Of a stretch of DNA of 64,000 nucleotides, positions 44,381-57,044 are shown piece after piece (the stretch's first letter is position 1; every line of letters begins with the position of its first letter). The stretch comes from Saposhnikovia divaricata (lineage: Eukaryota > Streptophyta > Magnoliopsida > Apiales > Apiaceae). The notes beneath the pieces were generated by a model. The model was not told the DNA's origin, ran no database searches, and was given only the letters and a program-made list of their open reading frames with translations. Made by a program: the position numbers and the translations under genes. The stretch spans positions 182,662,148-182,726,147 of the forward strand of contig CM071598.1 of assembly GCA_036435485.1 (NCBI GenBank). The letters run 5' to 3'.

Positions 44381-46046
44381 AAACCAAACCAAACCAAACA
44401 AACCCAGTATATCCCGCTCAGAGCAGGGTCTGGGGAGGGTAGGCTGTACGCAGACCATGCCCCCACTTTTTAGGGTAGGGAGGCTGTTTCCGTGAAGACC
44501 CTCGGCTATGTGCACGACAAATACGGTGAGTGATATTTACAAAGGGATCTAAAAGATATGCGACAAAGATCACAACAATACCTGAGCCCATGGTTTTCTC
44601 CACACGGGACTTACCTACCGTGGCCCTAGATACCACCAAGCGAAGCTCCCTGCACCTGCACAACCGGGAAACATAAGATAATAAAAGAAAAATGCCAAAG
44701 GAAAAAGATAGTGAAAAAAGCCGAACTCCTAGGCTAAGGCCAACCGAGACAACCCAACTCTGAGGTTCTCCACTACAGAGCCGTCCCCTAGAAGAGAGTC
44801 CACCACTCTGATCTGCCGCCTCCACGAACACCTGTCAGCAGTCATGGTCTCACTTAGGTTCATAGCCTTCAAGTCCAACCTAAGCTGCTCTTCCCAAGAT
44901 CTCCTTGGTCTGCCTCTCCTCCTAACCCCATCCACCGAAAGACTCTCGACCCTTCTCACTGGGGCTTCCGGCCGCCTCCTACGGACGTGGCCGAACCATC
45001 TCAACCTCCCTTCCCTAACTTTCGCAGAAAGCGGAGCCACTTCGAGCTCGGTCCTAAACACCCTATTAGGGATTCTATCTAGCATCGTGCGGCCACACAA
45101 CCACCGCAACATCCTCATCTCAGCTGCTTCCAACTTGCTTACGAGGGTCTTCTTCGCTGCCCAGCACTCAGAACCATATAACAACGCAGGCCGGATTGCC
45201 GCTCTATAGAATCTCCCTTTCAACTTTAAAGGCACCTTCTTGTCGCACATCACCCCTGACGCTGCCCTCCACCTTAGCCACCCCGCATTGATACGATGCT
45301 TGACATCGTCTTCAACCTCACCTTCCTTCTGGATGATCGACCCCAGATACTTGAACTTATCCGTACGCGGGACGATCTGATCTACGATCTTAACCTCCAC
45401 CCCTTCATCGATGGCCTCGCCACTGAAGTTGCACCAGAGATACTCGGTTTAAGTTCTACTCACCTTCAAGCCTTGAGACTCCAAAGTAGATCTCCAAATT
45501 TCCAACTTCTCGTTGACCTCCCCCCTTGACTCCGCCACTAGGACGATATCGTCAGCGAAGAGCATGCACCACGGGACGGCGTCTTGGATCCCGCGTGACA
45601 TGACATCAAGGATAAGAGCGAAAAGAAGAGGACTAAGGGCCGAACCCTGATGAAGCCCAATCTCAACTGGGAAGAAACGCGAGTCTCCCACTGGGGTCCG
45701 GACGCAAGAACTGGCTTGGGAGTACATGTCTTGGATCACTCTTAGGTACGACGACGATACGCTCCGCTCTACCAGGGTCTTCCAAATCGCTTCACGGGGG
45801 ATACTATCATAAGCCTTCTCGAGATCAATGAACACCATATGGAGGTCCTTGCGGCGCTCCCTGAACTTCTCCATAAGGCGTCTGACGAGATGGATGGCCT
45901 CGGTCGTCGATCTCCCCGGCATAAAACCAAATTGATTCTCTGAAATTACAACTTCTCTTCGAATCCGTCCTTCTACCACTCTCTCCCAGAGTTTCATAGT
46001 ATGGCTGAGTAATTTAATACCCCGATAGTTACTACAACTCTGAGCA
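44381..46046 (-). mobile_element. 5'-truncated RTE-type LINE, copy C
   Basis: Same family as copies A and B. A TTTGG tail lies at 44381, then a 3' UTR and the C-terminal two-thirds of ORF2. Truncated at about 46046, within the NYRGIKLLNH block. No target duplication found. Its 5' end lies about 115 bp upstream of the TATA box of the glucanase gene, oriented away from it. Confidence 0.88.
44729..46046 (-). pseudogene. RTE LINE reverse-transcriptase fragment
   Basis: Minus-strand frames 45997-45449 and 45400-44729 are parts of one ORF split by an indel near 45448, where copy B has an extra T. The first contains GFMPGRSTTEAIHLVRR, FIDLEKAYDSIPRE, GLHQGSALSPLLFAL and FADDIVLVA. The second contains KFKYLGSIIQKEGEVEDD and GRPRRSWEEQLRLDLK. 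Endonuclease and N-terminal RT are absent. Confidence 0.88.
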
Positions 46047-46161
46047 TATAGCTACGCAAGTCCAGCCTGGAAATCTAGCCTCATCTCGTGTATGCCCACA
46101 GAGCCTATATGCCAGCAAACAAAACAAAGTTCCAAAAATGTCCCAATTAAATTATTCCATT

Positions 46162-46168
46162 TATAAAT
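46162..46168 (+). promoter_or_regulatory. TATA box of the glucanase gene
   Basis: TATAAAT in ATTTATAAATAGCC, about 285 bp before the start codon. Only about 115 bp of non-LINE sequence remains upstream. Confidence 0.55.
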
Positions 46169-46449
46169 AGCCATGAAGTGCATAATGCCACTTCATTATT
46201 GCACCAGCTACCACAAGACCTATATAGTAATTTACTCCAAAGATTTAGAAACCCCAAAGCAAAAACCATTCATTCACTCAAACAGTACTTAGATCTTGTG
46301 ATCTTACTCAGACAAATTCCAACCTATAAACCAAGAAAGTTCAGATTTTTGTACTTTCAAGAAACTTCAAGTGTTACATATTCATTCATAACAATTCTAT
46401 TATTCCCAAAAGATGATACAAAGACAGCTTCAACTTCAACTTCATTTCA

Positions 46450-46543
46450 ATGGCAGATTCTAAACTTACCCTTCTCTCAATTCTCCTTGCTTTCATCATC
46501 TCTACAGCACACTGCTCTCTCTTACCAGGTAAAAATTCACACA

Positions 46544-46587
<44 letters not shown>

Positions 46588-49328
46588 ATGAACTCACTAA
46601 CATTTATGTGCATATTGTGTAAATTTCTATAGAATTTTAATGTAAAGTTGGCATTTTTGCAGAGATAAAGAAGCAAGAAGATCAAGAACCTTATGTGGGG
46701 ATAAACATTGGAACAGATGTATCAAATTTAGTATCACCAACAGACTTGGTATCATTTCTTCAACTACAAAAAATCACTCACATTAGACTATATGATGCTA
46801 ATTCAGATATCCTTAAAGCTCTTGCAAAAACCAAGATTAGAGTCATTATTAGTGTACCCAACAATCAGCTTCTTGGGATTGGTGCTTCGAACACTACCGC
46901 GGCAACTTGGATTGGCAGAAATGTTGCTGCTTATTACCCTCAAACACTCATAACTGCCATTGCAGTTGGTGATGAGGTTCTGACAACTGTACCCTCTTCA
47001 GCACCAATCTTGATTCCTGCAATTGAGTCACTTTATAGTGCTTTAGTGGCCTCAAATTTGCATACCAAAATCAAGATTTCAACTCCCAATGCTGCTTCGA
47101 TTATTCTTGATCCATTTCCGCCTTCTCAGGCGTATTTCAATCAGACCCTAACCCCCATTATCACTCAGTTACTTCAATTTTGTTCGAGAACTAAATCACC
47201 TCTTATGATGAATTTGTATCCTTATTATGTGTTTATGCAGAATAAGGGTGTTGTTCCTCTTGAAAATTCGTTGTTTAAGCCTTTAACGCCTTCGAAAGAA
47301 ATGGTAGATCCGAATACTTTGCTTCATTATACGAATGTTCTTGATGCTATGATTGATTCGGTTTATTCTTCTATGAGTAATTTGAATTTTAGCGATGTGT
47401 TAGTTCTTGTTACGGAAACTGGATGGCCTTCAAAGGGTGATTCTAAAGAGCCTTATGCTACGATAGACAATGCTGATACTTATAATTCGAACTTGATTAA
47501 GCACGTTTTAGATAGAAGTGGAACACCACTTCATCCGGAGATAACTTCGAGCGTGTATTTGTATGAATTGTTTAATGAGGATTTGAGGTCATCTCCTATT
47601 TCTGAGGCTAATTGGGGGCTGTTTTATGGGAACTCGACGCCTGTTTACTTGCTTCATGTGTCTGGAAGTGGTACATTTTTGGCTAATGATACTACAAACC
47701 AAACATATTGTATTGCCATGGATTCAGTTGACCCAAGAACATTGCAAACTGCCTTGGATTGGGCTTGTGGACCTGGAAGGGCAAACTGTTCAGAGATTCA
47801 ACCTGGCGAGACTTGCTATAAGCCTAATAATGTATTGAACCACGCTTCTTATGCATTTGATAGCTATTATCAGAAAGAAGGGAGAAATGCTGGGTCTTGT
47901 GACTTTAAGGGAGTGGCTATAATCACCACTACCGACCCCAGTAAGTGCTTCCTAGTCACTATGTTTTAGTCCTTATGAGCGCCTTTTTCTGATTTTAAAT
48001 TATGACCATTTTTATAATTTGCACATTATTGATAACCTAGTTTTTGCATAAATATTTGAAAGTTTTGAGTGTTTGGCTTCCATTTGGATATGCTTAGGCG
48101 AAATAGGAAACTGGTCTTGCACATAGTTTGTGAGTGTCCGGGTAAATTAGCTAATCCATCACTGTACTATATGCAGACTTTTACTAATCCATTTTACTGG
48201 ACAGTGGATTTACTAGGCATGAAACTTGTGTTTATCGATTTAGCAAAAAAAAATAAAGTAAAGTGATTGTGTTTAATTATTTGTTGTGATTCCTTCAGTT
48301 TATTATCTTTAATGGCAGGTAACTGTTTTGTGCCATGAAAAACTATGGAACTGTCATGAGCAAGTCCAATACAATTCTAAAGTTGGTTCCATTTCTATAA
48401 TTTGGAACCAAATGCAAAAAACTCCACTCCAAAGTGGTTGCATATTTGCATCCAAATATGCATAAATGCATACTTGGTTCTAAATTTTAAACCAAGGATG
48501 TATATATGCATCTAACCACATCATCAATTAACCCTAAGTGAAATGCATGTTGGTGTACTTTAAATGAAGTTAGGAGAGAGAGACAAAAATTAGTTAAATT
48601 TGAAATTATTTGGTTGCTTAGTGCAACTAGCATTGGAGTATAATTTTTATTTTAACATTAAAAAACACTTTTTGGTGCCAAATTATAGTAATGGCTAGTC
48701 ATTTTGCATCTAGCGTTGGAGTTGGACTTGTTCGTATGAAATGGTTTTCTTGTTTCAGCTATTGAGTGCTTTATTCACTTTGTTCTTTCTTCAATTTATC
48801 TGGTCACAAGGCAAAAAAGAAGCAATGCATCAGCCATGTATTATTCTTATGTAGTACCCCATAAAAATGACATAAATAATTTTACATGGCATTATTCACA
48901 TTGTGGAATTCAGGGTCAGTAATGATCTGAACTTGTTTCTGTCCTCTTGTGGGATCAATTTGCAGGTCACGGGGATTGTGTATTTCCAGGCAGGTTAGCA
49001 CAATTTTCTGTACTGCATTTCTACCCTCACTTGTCCTGTTCTGCCTTTATATATACTAGAGTTTTGGTTTGACATTATTTTATATTACTTATTTGAAAAT
49101 GTAAAGGTAGAACCTATAGCAATTATCTTATTAAATATATTTGATTCTGGGTGCAGTAAGAAGGTAACAAATACGACAAGTGCAGTGGTGAATACAACAC
49201 AAGCAAGTGGCACAGACAAAATAAGATTTATTAGTCTTCACCACACGAGAATGAATGCACTTGATGGAGGTTTATTTGTTCTTTGGGTTGTCTCTTACGC
49301 CCTGATATACAATGCATTCCTCTTATGA
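46450..49328 (+). CDS. GPI-anchored beta-1,3-glucanase, GH17 with X8 domain
   Basis: Four exons: 46450-46528, 46663-47940, 48966-48993 (a 28-nt microexon) and 49157-49328. They sum to 1,557 nt, encoding 518 residues, and all junctions are GT-AG and in phase. It hydrolyses callose in the cell wall. Residues 1-22 form a signal peptide (LTLLSILLAFIISTAHC). The GH17 domain starts YVGINIGTDVSNL and has the acid/base Glu in AIAVGDEVL (GNE in most members, GDE here) and the nucleophile in VTETGWPSKGD. The X8/CBM43 callose-binding domain starts YCIAMDSVDPRTLQTALDWACGPG and ends through the microexon with GDCVFPG. The Ser/Thr-rich tail and hydrophobic LFVLWVVSYALIYNAFLL predict a GPI anchor, so the protein likely sits at the plasma membrane or plasmodesmata. 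A reading that ignores the last two introns gives a false early stop. Confidence 0.95.
46547..46584. repeat. (AG)n microsatellite in glucanase intron 1
   Basis: About 19 AG units within the 134-bp first intron. Confidence 0.97.
48358..48733. mobile_element. MITE in glucanase intron 2
   Basis: Inverted ends GAGCAAGTCCAATACAA and, from the right, GAACAAGTCCAACTCCAA. About 376 bp, with an internal hairpin GGTTCC...GGAACC. It lies in the 1,025-bp second intron. Class probably Harbinger-like; target duplication not clear. Confidence 0.55.
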
Positions 49329-50355
49329 CCAAAACTTGAGGTAAAAAATAGTCAGAATCTTATTTGTAAACAGAAGTTAAGTTTGATTAGCATTTGTAAA
49401 TCTATGGTAGTTTGATATTTGATGCCGGGAACTGGCTTTTATCTCTTTGATACAGGGACATTGTGCAATTTCATTGATCTGTTTGTAAAATTGATGTAAC
49501 TACATTTTGAATATTGGAAGGGGGATTACCAGATTCTGACGTGGATGGAACTTAGCACACCAGGCATCAAAGAAGTGATGAGGGTAAATTTTGAGCCAGA
49601 ATAATGAAATAGATTAGCCTTCAGTGTAGTAAAAGTTAGTTCTATATATTTTTTGTCTTTTGGTTGCCAAAGGGCCCATATCTACCAAGTTTACTAATTG
49701 TGCAGTATTCCTTTATTCTACCGTAAGAAATTCATTTCTACCTATTTGGAATAAAATGTTGCATTTATAGTTGAACGATCTAGGATGTTATTTCTTATAC
49801 CACCTCCATAAGAGATCGGCAGGGCCGGTCTTGAAGTTTACCGAGTCGTAGTCAAAGTCAATTTTTGGAGTCTTCAAGTCTCGTTTTATCCCTATAGTCA
49901 GGATCACTCCTGGATAACTGGATAACAGATATTCAAGTATGTGTATTATTATGCTGATGTTTCCTACTTTCCAACCCCCACCATGCAATCTTATCCAGAT
50001 TATATGGAGCTTCAAATTTGACCTGATTGCGCAAAACTCCACCGAAAAAAACTTGGGACGAATTGAGCTTATAAGTTAAAAGTTATACAGCTGTCTTAAA
50101 ACAAGAGTTTCTGTATATAAAAGAATACTATAGCAGCGGTTTTACAATGAATCCATCAGAAAAGTGTTTAGTGGGTAATGAATGAGTGAACTAGAACTCT
50201 GTAATATAAGCGTTACTAGCTCTGTAACATTGTGACGTAAGATAGACTTCTTGCAAATTTCAGAAAAAAAAAATCAGTCAAAATGAATGAGCTCTGTAAT
50301 ATCGATGTTTTTAAGCATTTAGTAAACCAATGCTGTATTAAACAAAAATATAATA
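49329..50355. other. Glucanase 3' UTR and intergenic spacer
   Basis: No second gene recognised. A possible orphan hAT-like terminus CAGGGCCGGTC is at about 49822 without a partner. Confidence 0.4.
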
Positions 50356-50857
50356 TCTATACTCTTTATTAAAAGCAGAAACCGGTATGCCATGTATATC
50401 GCAGTATGCACGTTATGCCACTAAATATTAATTAATGTAATTAATTAAAATTGTAATATTATATAATAATTTAATTTAATAATGAAATTATATACTATGA
50501 GTTTATTAACTAAAAATTGAAATAAAAGTCATGAATATAGTATCAAATAGAACTTAGGACTCCTTTAATTAATAAAAAATCAGGAATATAGTATTAAATA
50601 GAACTTAGGACTATTTTAATTAATATTTAAAAGTATCTATAATAGATTAATGATAAATTCAATTAATAATATAGCTACTCTTATATTATATTACAAGGAT
50701 AAAGTTATGTAAATTTAATTAATTAAAATAACAATATTAAATATTAATTTAATATTAAATATTACATTACAACTTGGTGCTTCAAGATTTTATTTTATTA
50801 AAAAAAATAAAAAATAAAAATTTAAGATAATTTATTATGACACGGGTTATCGGCTAG
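50356..50857 (+). mobile_element. Short non-autonomous Helitron
   Basis: Begins TCTATACTCTTTATTAAAAG after an A and ends CACGGGTTATCGGCTAG before a T, giving the A-[TC...CTAG]-T layout of Helitrons. The hairpin near the 3' end is mostly lost. About 500 bp of AT-rich non-coding DNA. Confidence 0.6.
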
Positions 50858-50997
50858 TAATTAATAAATTCTAAAATAGCCCGAAGAGTGTTCACATATA
50901 CTGATATACACTTGAAACGGTCAGTTTTCTTATAATGTCGAGCAAATTCCAGGGAATTAGTTAGGGTGGTAGTGAGAATTCATGAGGATATTATTGA

Positions 50998-52300
50998 ATG
51001 GAGCTACCTAATATATTTACGTCTACTTTTGCCAGTGACACTCACTTTACCAAGCAAGAACAACTCATACAGGAACCATTAGTACTTGCATATATTATCC
51101 AAATGGGAGATCAGGTAATTGCAGATCATCATGAATCTGCGAAAAATGTTCATATCAATATCAATTTGGCTAACAAAAAAGAACAAGAAAAAACTATGAT
51201 GAAGCCATTAAAGGCATTCCATGCTGGTTATTTTAGAATTTGCCTCTCTCTTGGTGCCCAAGCTTTGTTATGGAAGACCCTGAGTGACAAAGATATCTCC
51301 AATTCACTCCCTCATTTTTCTATTGAATTGCCTTCAGTAGTTTACCTTTTTCTGTGGTACATTGCACTTTGCACCTTAATTGTGCTCTCAATCCTCTACA
51401 CTCTGAGGTGCATTTTTTATTTTCACCTGGTGAAAGCCGAATTCTTGCACTTTGTTGGAGTAAATTATATGTTTACCCCCTGGACTTCATGGCTTCTCTT
51501 GCTTCAATCAGTCCCGATTCTGCAACCAAAAGAGTCTATTTATCAAGGGCTTTGCATGTTCTTTGTAATTCCTCTGTTGATTCTTGATGTAAAGATTTAT
51601 GGTCAGTGGTTTACAACAGAGAAGAGGTTTCTTTCCGTGGTGGCGAATCCTACTAGTCAGATTTCGGTTATAGGAAATTTAGTGGCTGCTAGAACAGCAG
51701 CTCAGATGGGGTGGAAAGAGAGTGCTACTTGTATATTTACACTAGGGATGGCACATTATTTGGTGGTTTTCATTACTCTTTATCAACGATTATCGGGTGG
51801 GGATCATCTTCCGGTTAGGCTCCGGCCAGTTTATTTTTTGTTTGTAGCTGCACCAAGTATGGCTAGTTTGGCTTGGAGTTCAATTTCTGGCACTTTTGAT
51901 ACTCTATGCAAGATGCTCTTTTTCCTATCCCTCTTTCTCTTTACATCTTTGGTAAGCTAAGCCAAGTGTAGAATATAGATGTATAAATCTTACATATGTA
52001 CTACCTTAATTTGTGAAATTCCGTGAACTGTAGGCTACTAGGCCAGCGTTGTTTAAGAAAGCGATGAAAAAGTTCAATGTGGCATGGTGGGCGTATTCGT
52101 TTCCTTTAACTTTCTTAGCAATGGCCTCATCAGCATATGCACGAGAAGTGAAAGGCATAGCAGCTTCAGGATTAGTGTTCATACTGACTGTGCTTTCTGT
52201 ATTCATATTCATCTGCTTGTTGCTCTCCACTGCACTCAATATTGACATGCTTTTGCGTGGCTCTGATCCAATTCTGAAATTTGATAGCAAGGGAAAGTGA
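50998..52300 (+). CDS. S-type anion channel, SLAC1/SLAH family
   Basis: Two exons, 50998-51951 and 52034-52300, encoding 406 residues from the first ATG or 370 from the ATG at 51106, which is closer to SLAH1/SLAH4 (365-385 residues). The N-terminus is short and lacks the long regulatory tail of SLAC1, placing it with the SLAH1/4 group. That group tunes root and stele chloride/nitrate transport. The TehA-fold core starts LKAFHAGYFRICLSLGAQALLWK and has family signatures GVNYMFTPWTSWLLLLQSVP, KIYGQWFTTEKRFLSVVANPTSQISVIGNLVAARTAAQMGW, given here only as landmarks at about residues 200-245, and MAHYLVVFITLYQRL. About ten hydrophobic helices are visible. Exon 2 adds WWAYSFPLTFLAMA and a last helix. 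No lesion seen. Confidence 0.94.
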
Positions 52301-54648
52301 GTTCAGGCTGCTATATGTACAAGGGCTTCAATTGTACATACAGCCCCTATATGGCTATATGTGGGTGTATTGTGCAGTGTGGTGTTCTCTAAATTTATGT
52401 GTATATTTTGTGTAGGTAGCCTATCGCTTTCTGATTTTTATCCGCTTGTCATGAGTAATGTAATCAGAGTAATAATGTTTTAATCAATGAGCTTAACAAA
52501 AGAAGAGATTAAAGAACAATGAGAGTTCACCTTTTAATAATAATTATAGTAATAATGTTTGATTGAAGAACTGTTAATGGCCTCAACCTCTTGCTACCGA
52601 TGGATGTGTATCCATTCTACTGCAACTGTTAGAGTTCATAAATCATTTTTACCGAAAGTCAGCAATAAACATGCATCAGAGTATAAATATGACGCTAAAG
52701 TATAACATGAAGTTGTTCACAGATAAAGTCCAAACTTTGTAACATTGAATCATGCTCCTATAGATTCAGCTCAGATGTTAATGTACAAATGAAATGGATT
52801 AAAATCAAGTAGTGGAGTACTGGTTTGAGATGCGATTACCCTTATTGTCGAATGCAGCAGATAGGGCGAGAAAGCGAAATCAAACGAACTTGAGTAATTA
52901 GTCAAAAGTTGAGAGAAGATTTAAAGGTCTGAGCAAAAAGATATCTGATGGTCTTGGAAAAACTTTGGCATTTTCGGATGGTGGCTTAAAACTCGATTTG
53001 CTGAACTTGTTGGACAACTGGGAGTAATGTAGATTTTTAAAACAAAAATTAAGGGAGAACCTTTAGTTCATGCAAAGTAGTAGACAGTTGATGATAGAAG
53101 GGCGTTGTCTGACTTTAATCATGTTATGACTGTAATCTTGAGACTTTGCATTAGCCAAGAGCCCAAGACCCAATATGCATACAGAAGTATCATATGATGT
53201 GACGACCATACCTCAGAGTTGAGACTCAATTGCATATGAGAAGTATCACGAAGAAATTGTTTATAACAACGTTGCTTTATTCATAATGTTAGCATCCAAA
53301 TCCACTTCACATTGTAGCAGAAAATTATTAGCTATTTAAATTTTGGTTCTTCTTTCGATATTATTTATTTCATAAATGATAATCACAGTACCCCAACAGA
53401 AAATAACCTTTCTTACAGAAAATAAACATGTAAAGTGTTAATCTGGATCAAACCAACCAGTTAGAGAAGTTAGATTAGATAAATAGTACCGTCGTGATCA
53501 ACATAATACTGAAGAATTATCTAACCTTGAAGAGATCATTTAAGCTACAAGGAACCAGGAAAGGTGGATCAAATGGAAGTTTATTTATTCTGAATGACTG
53601 GCTACGTCCCCTTCATACTTCGATAATTATCTAATCAAAAACAGGGAAAAGACCAAAGACTCTGTAATAGAATGACTTATGGTGTTTTCTAGTGGTGGAA
53701 AGGTTTTGGCATCAAGCTAAGCGACAATGGTTGATCTATAAATTAATTTTTGTCACAAACCACCTCTTTGCTCCATCTAACTAGTAAACCAAACTTATAA
53801 TGTTGGGAATAGAAGAAAACATTGCTAATACTGAATTACATCAAGTCAGTGTTGTAAAAACTTACTGACGGGCAGACACAAGGCATCAGCATCGTGGCCT
53901 TGGCCACCCCAACTTTTTCAGACCATAAACAATTTTTTCTGGAGCATCAGTCATGGCATGAGTAAAAAGGACGGATTCTAGGAAACGATTATACGATGAT
54001 AATTGATTCTAAAAATATTGTCTACACTGAGCCCAACCCGATGAGACCATAAGGACCACCAATCACCAGATACCTAGGCGACCTACAATCAGCAAAGGTA
54101 GATTAATACACCAACTCGAAAACCCCCTCAGCATTTCTTGTCTTTGGGATTTTTGATTTTAATGTCTAAACTTTATACCTGAAGTTTTTTGATTTGCAGA
54201 TTCAATTTTAAATATAGCTCCTTCGGTCCTTCCTCCCTGGTTGTTAGTAGTAATTACTTATTTCTTATAATTATAGGTTTTATTACCTTTAAACTGAATA
54301 TAAGGATGCCTTCTTTTATTTCTCTAAATATATTATTATATTGTCATTCTTCATCCAAGACCATGGTACTTGAAAATACATGAAAAAGATTAGAAGTCTC
54401 AACAACCTACTAATTTGTTTGGATAACAAAGATGCTTCATCCACAAACTTCAGCATTCGGCTCCATTCCATATAAATATATGATATGGCAAAATGTTAGC
54501 TAGCCCAAGTATCACTACACTTTCTCCTCTTTAATTTTGTTTAAAACAGGTTACCTATTGCATCACAACCAAGAAACTCTCTACCATTTTGTCAGTGTAC
54601 CCTTGACAACAGATAAGAAGAAAACTGAACCAATAGATAACACAAATC
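52301..54648. other. 2.3-kb intergenic region
   Basis: Contains the 3' ends of two convergent genes, the anion channel and BAP31. No ORF of note, no TIR pairs and no tRNA-like folds seen. Confidence 0.5.
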
Positions 54649-56331
54649 TTACATAACCTTCTTGCTACCAGATTGTGACAGTCCACGATCCACTGATTGC
54701 AATCGGTTTCTAAGGTTCTGGTTGTCCTCAAGTAAACGGTCGTACTCAAGAAGAAATCCCTCGGACTGTTTTCTCATGGCAATAGCATTGGATTCTGCAT
54801 TCTTAGCTTCTTTGGTCTTGGCCTCTAGTTCTGATTGCAGTTTCTTGAACTTCTCCCTAAGCATAACAGCCTCATCTTCCAAAGCTTTCCTTTCCTCAGA
54901 ACCTCCAGATTTTACATCCTCGACTAGTCGATTTTGTTGTTTAATAGCTTCCATGCCCTTTCTTCGAATACGGAGCTCCCTGATATAGTAATGTAATCTG
55001 TCGATCATCAAAGCAAGGAATAGGGAGAAACCTGAAAAGAAATCACCTCTAAGTTGAGATGTGAATGAGCTATAAAGAAGCCATGGCTTCTACGCACATG
55101 CGATACCAAGAAAGAACAGACAATTTAAGCATATCAGAAATCCCGTTGCTCCCTTTACCAATTTATCAATAAGGTACTATGATAAACTCAAAAGTTGGAT
55201 GTCATACAGGAGTTACGCCTCAATTTTCTTAAGCTTCTGATTACCAGGCAAAACAAACTGGACATCAACAGATGCATGCAAAATGATAGAGCAGTAAAGT
55301 TCTGTTTCTAACATTTACGAATCTGTGCTAGGAGAATATAAAAAAGTACACGAAGTTGTTTAAATAAATCAGGCAATCTACGCAAAGTCGAAACAAAAAA
55401 ACCTTCATCGAAAGACATTTCAGTTTAAACAAGCCTTTTATCAGGTCTCTATATCAATGATTTAAACCCAAAGCATTGCAATTGAGTACTTAACCTTTAA
55501 TGTACCTCAGACATCAACCAGATCACAAATTACTGTGTAGTGTGTACTACCTACAAGTCATGCACTAAATTTAACCTTCAAAACACAAACGAGTACCAAA
55601 TTCCTCAACTAAATCAACTCCTGCTTACACAGACTCGGATTCGGAATCGGCAAGTCCCCGATTTTTGAAAAAGACTCAGGGATTTGACTTGAGTTGTCAA
55701 ATAGACGATCCGTCTACAATCAGAAAGCACAGAAGAAAAAAAAAGATAATCTGTAAAAACCAACTAAAGTGATATGTGTTCCAGAACATCCCAACTTATC
55801 CTGCATAACTGATCTCCTAATCACACTGCCCAAGTTAATCAGAACACTTATCATTCTCATTAATCGATCATTCTAACATCCAAACAAGTCTCTAATTTCA
55901 CACATATAATCAAATTGCACAAGACTATCTAAACAGAGCTACCATAGTAGATTATATACAAGGGGTTTGTTTATAAAACCTTACCTATTCATAAACACAC
56001 ATACATATAAAGATACACAAAGAAAAATGAGATTTCGATGAATACCCATGAGAGAGGCTTCAAGAAGGCTCTTAGCAGAAAGAATCTGATCCGTTGGATT
56101 AACATAATCACCATCTTGAATTCTCCTTTTTTGTATACTCACAACATTATAAACACTTGACAGCATCACTACACAAACAGTAGCTCCAACCGTTTTCACT
56201 ACAATCGGACCCTGACCCATTTTAGCCCGATCCAAACCCATTATCACAAGCTTTCTTAATGGGGTTTTGAACACAAACATTGTGATCAGACCCATTTCAG
56301 TGAGAATCAGAGAGAACAGTACGTAAATCAT
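54649..56331 (-). CDS. BAP31-like ER membrane protein
   Basis: Minus strand, two exons: 56331-56046 and 55031-54649, 669 nt encoding 222 residues, with a 1,014-bp intron. BAP31 proteins sit in the ER membrane and act in sorting and quality control of membrane proteins. Residues 1-20 form the first helix (MIYVLFSLILTEMGLITMFV), a second lies around VVKTVGATVCVVMLSSVYNVVS, and a third spans the exon junction (LLEASLMGFSLFLALMID). The C-terminal 110 residues are a charged coiled coil (ALEDEAVMLREKFKKLQSEL). The protein ends KKVM, a KKxx di-lysine ER-retrieval signal. Splice phase agrees across the intron. The 5' leader starts near 56400. Confidence 0.93.
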
Positions 56332-56479
56332 ATCGGACGGCTGAGAATTTGTCTGGGGAAATGAAGGGGTGAGATTTGTGCAGAGAGATTGTAAGAATGG
56401 GAAGTGTGATTAATTGTTTTAAGAACTGAACAAGAGTGTTCAATAGTTGTTGGCTTTCTTTGTAAGAAGTATTTTTTGT

Positions 56480-57044
56480 TTGTTGTAGGGCTTTGCCTTT
56501 TCTATATTTAACTTTTTAGTCCTTTAAATTTTGGTAATATGCTATTTTTGAATTATATTTTTATCTTATACGAGATTTAAAATAATTTATTGGACCTCAA
56601 TCCTAGAAAATTTAAAAATTTTGTAATTTTTGTTATCATCGAATAATTTACTGAAAATATTTTTGAATAATTTAATCAAAAATATTAAATTTGTGTAAAT
56701 AAGCATTTTATGGGGATCAATTTTGTAATTCTGTAGGGACCTGTTTCAATATGTGAAGTGCAGGAGTTTTTTGTCAAATTGTAAAGTGCAGGGTCTTTTT
56801 ACCAAGTTGTAAAGTGCAGGGACCCTTCTGTAACACTTTCAGAACGTGGATGGCCTTTTTAGATTTTTGCGTTTTAACCTGGTCGACCAGGGGTCCAGGA
56901 CTGAGGTCGAATGAACTAATTAAGCCTCAAAAGGTTACTCTGGTCGACAGCTTAAAATCCTGCTCGATTTCGAGAAGGACTGAGGTCAAATTTTTCTATT
57001 TATTTATTATTTTTTGTACTTCTTTCTTTTTCTTTTTTATAATA
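56480..57044. other. Intergenic spacer upstream of BAP31
   Basis: AT-rich, then a GTAAAGTGCAGGG motif repeated three times (about 56751-56822) and CTGGTCGAC strings that foreshadow the minisatellite at 59.2 kb. No gene. Confidence 0.4.

Noticed and set aside
46178..46591. 137-codon ORF upstream of the glucanase exon 1
   Set aside because: It overlaps the 5' leader, exon 1 and the AG microsatellite in another frame; the glucanase start with a signal peptide is clearly better.
49818..49840. hAT-like terminus CAGGGCCGGTC
   Set aside because: No inverted partner or 8-bp duplication found nearby.
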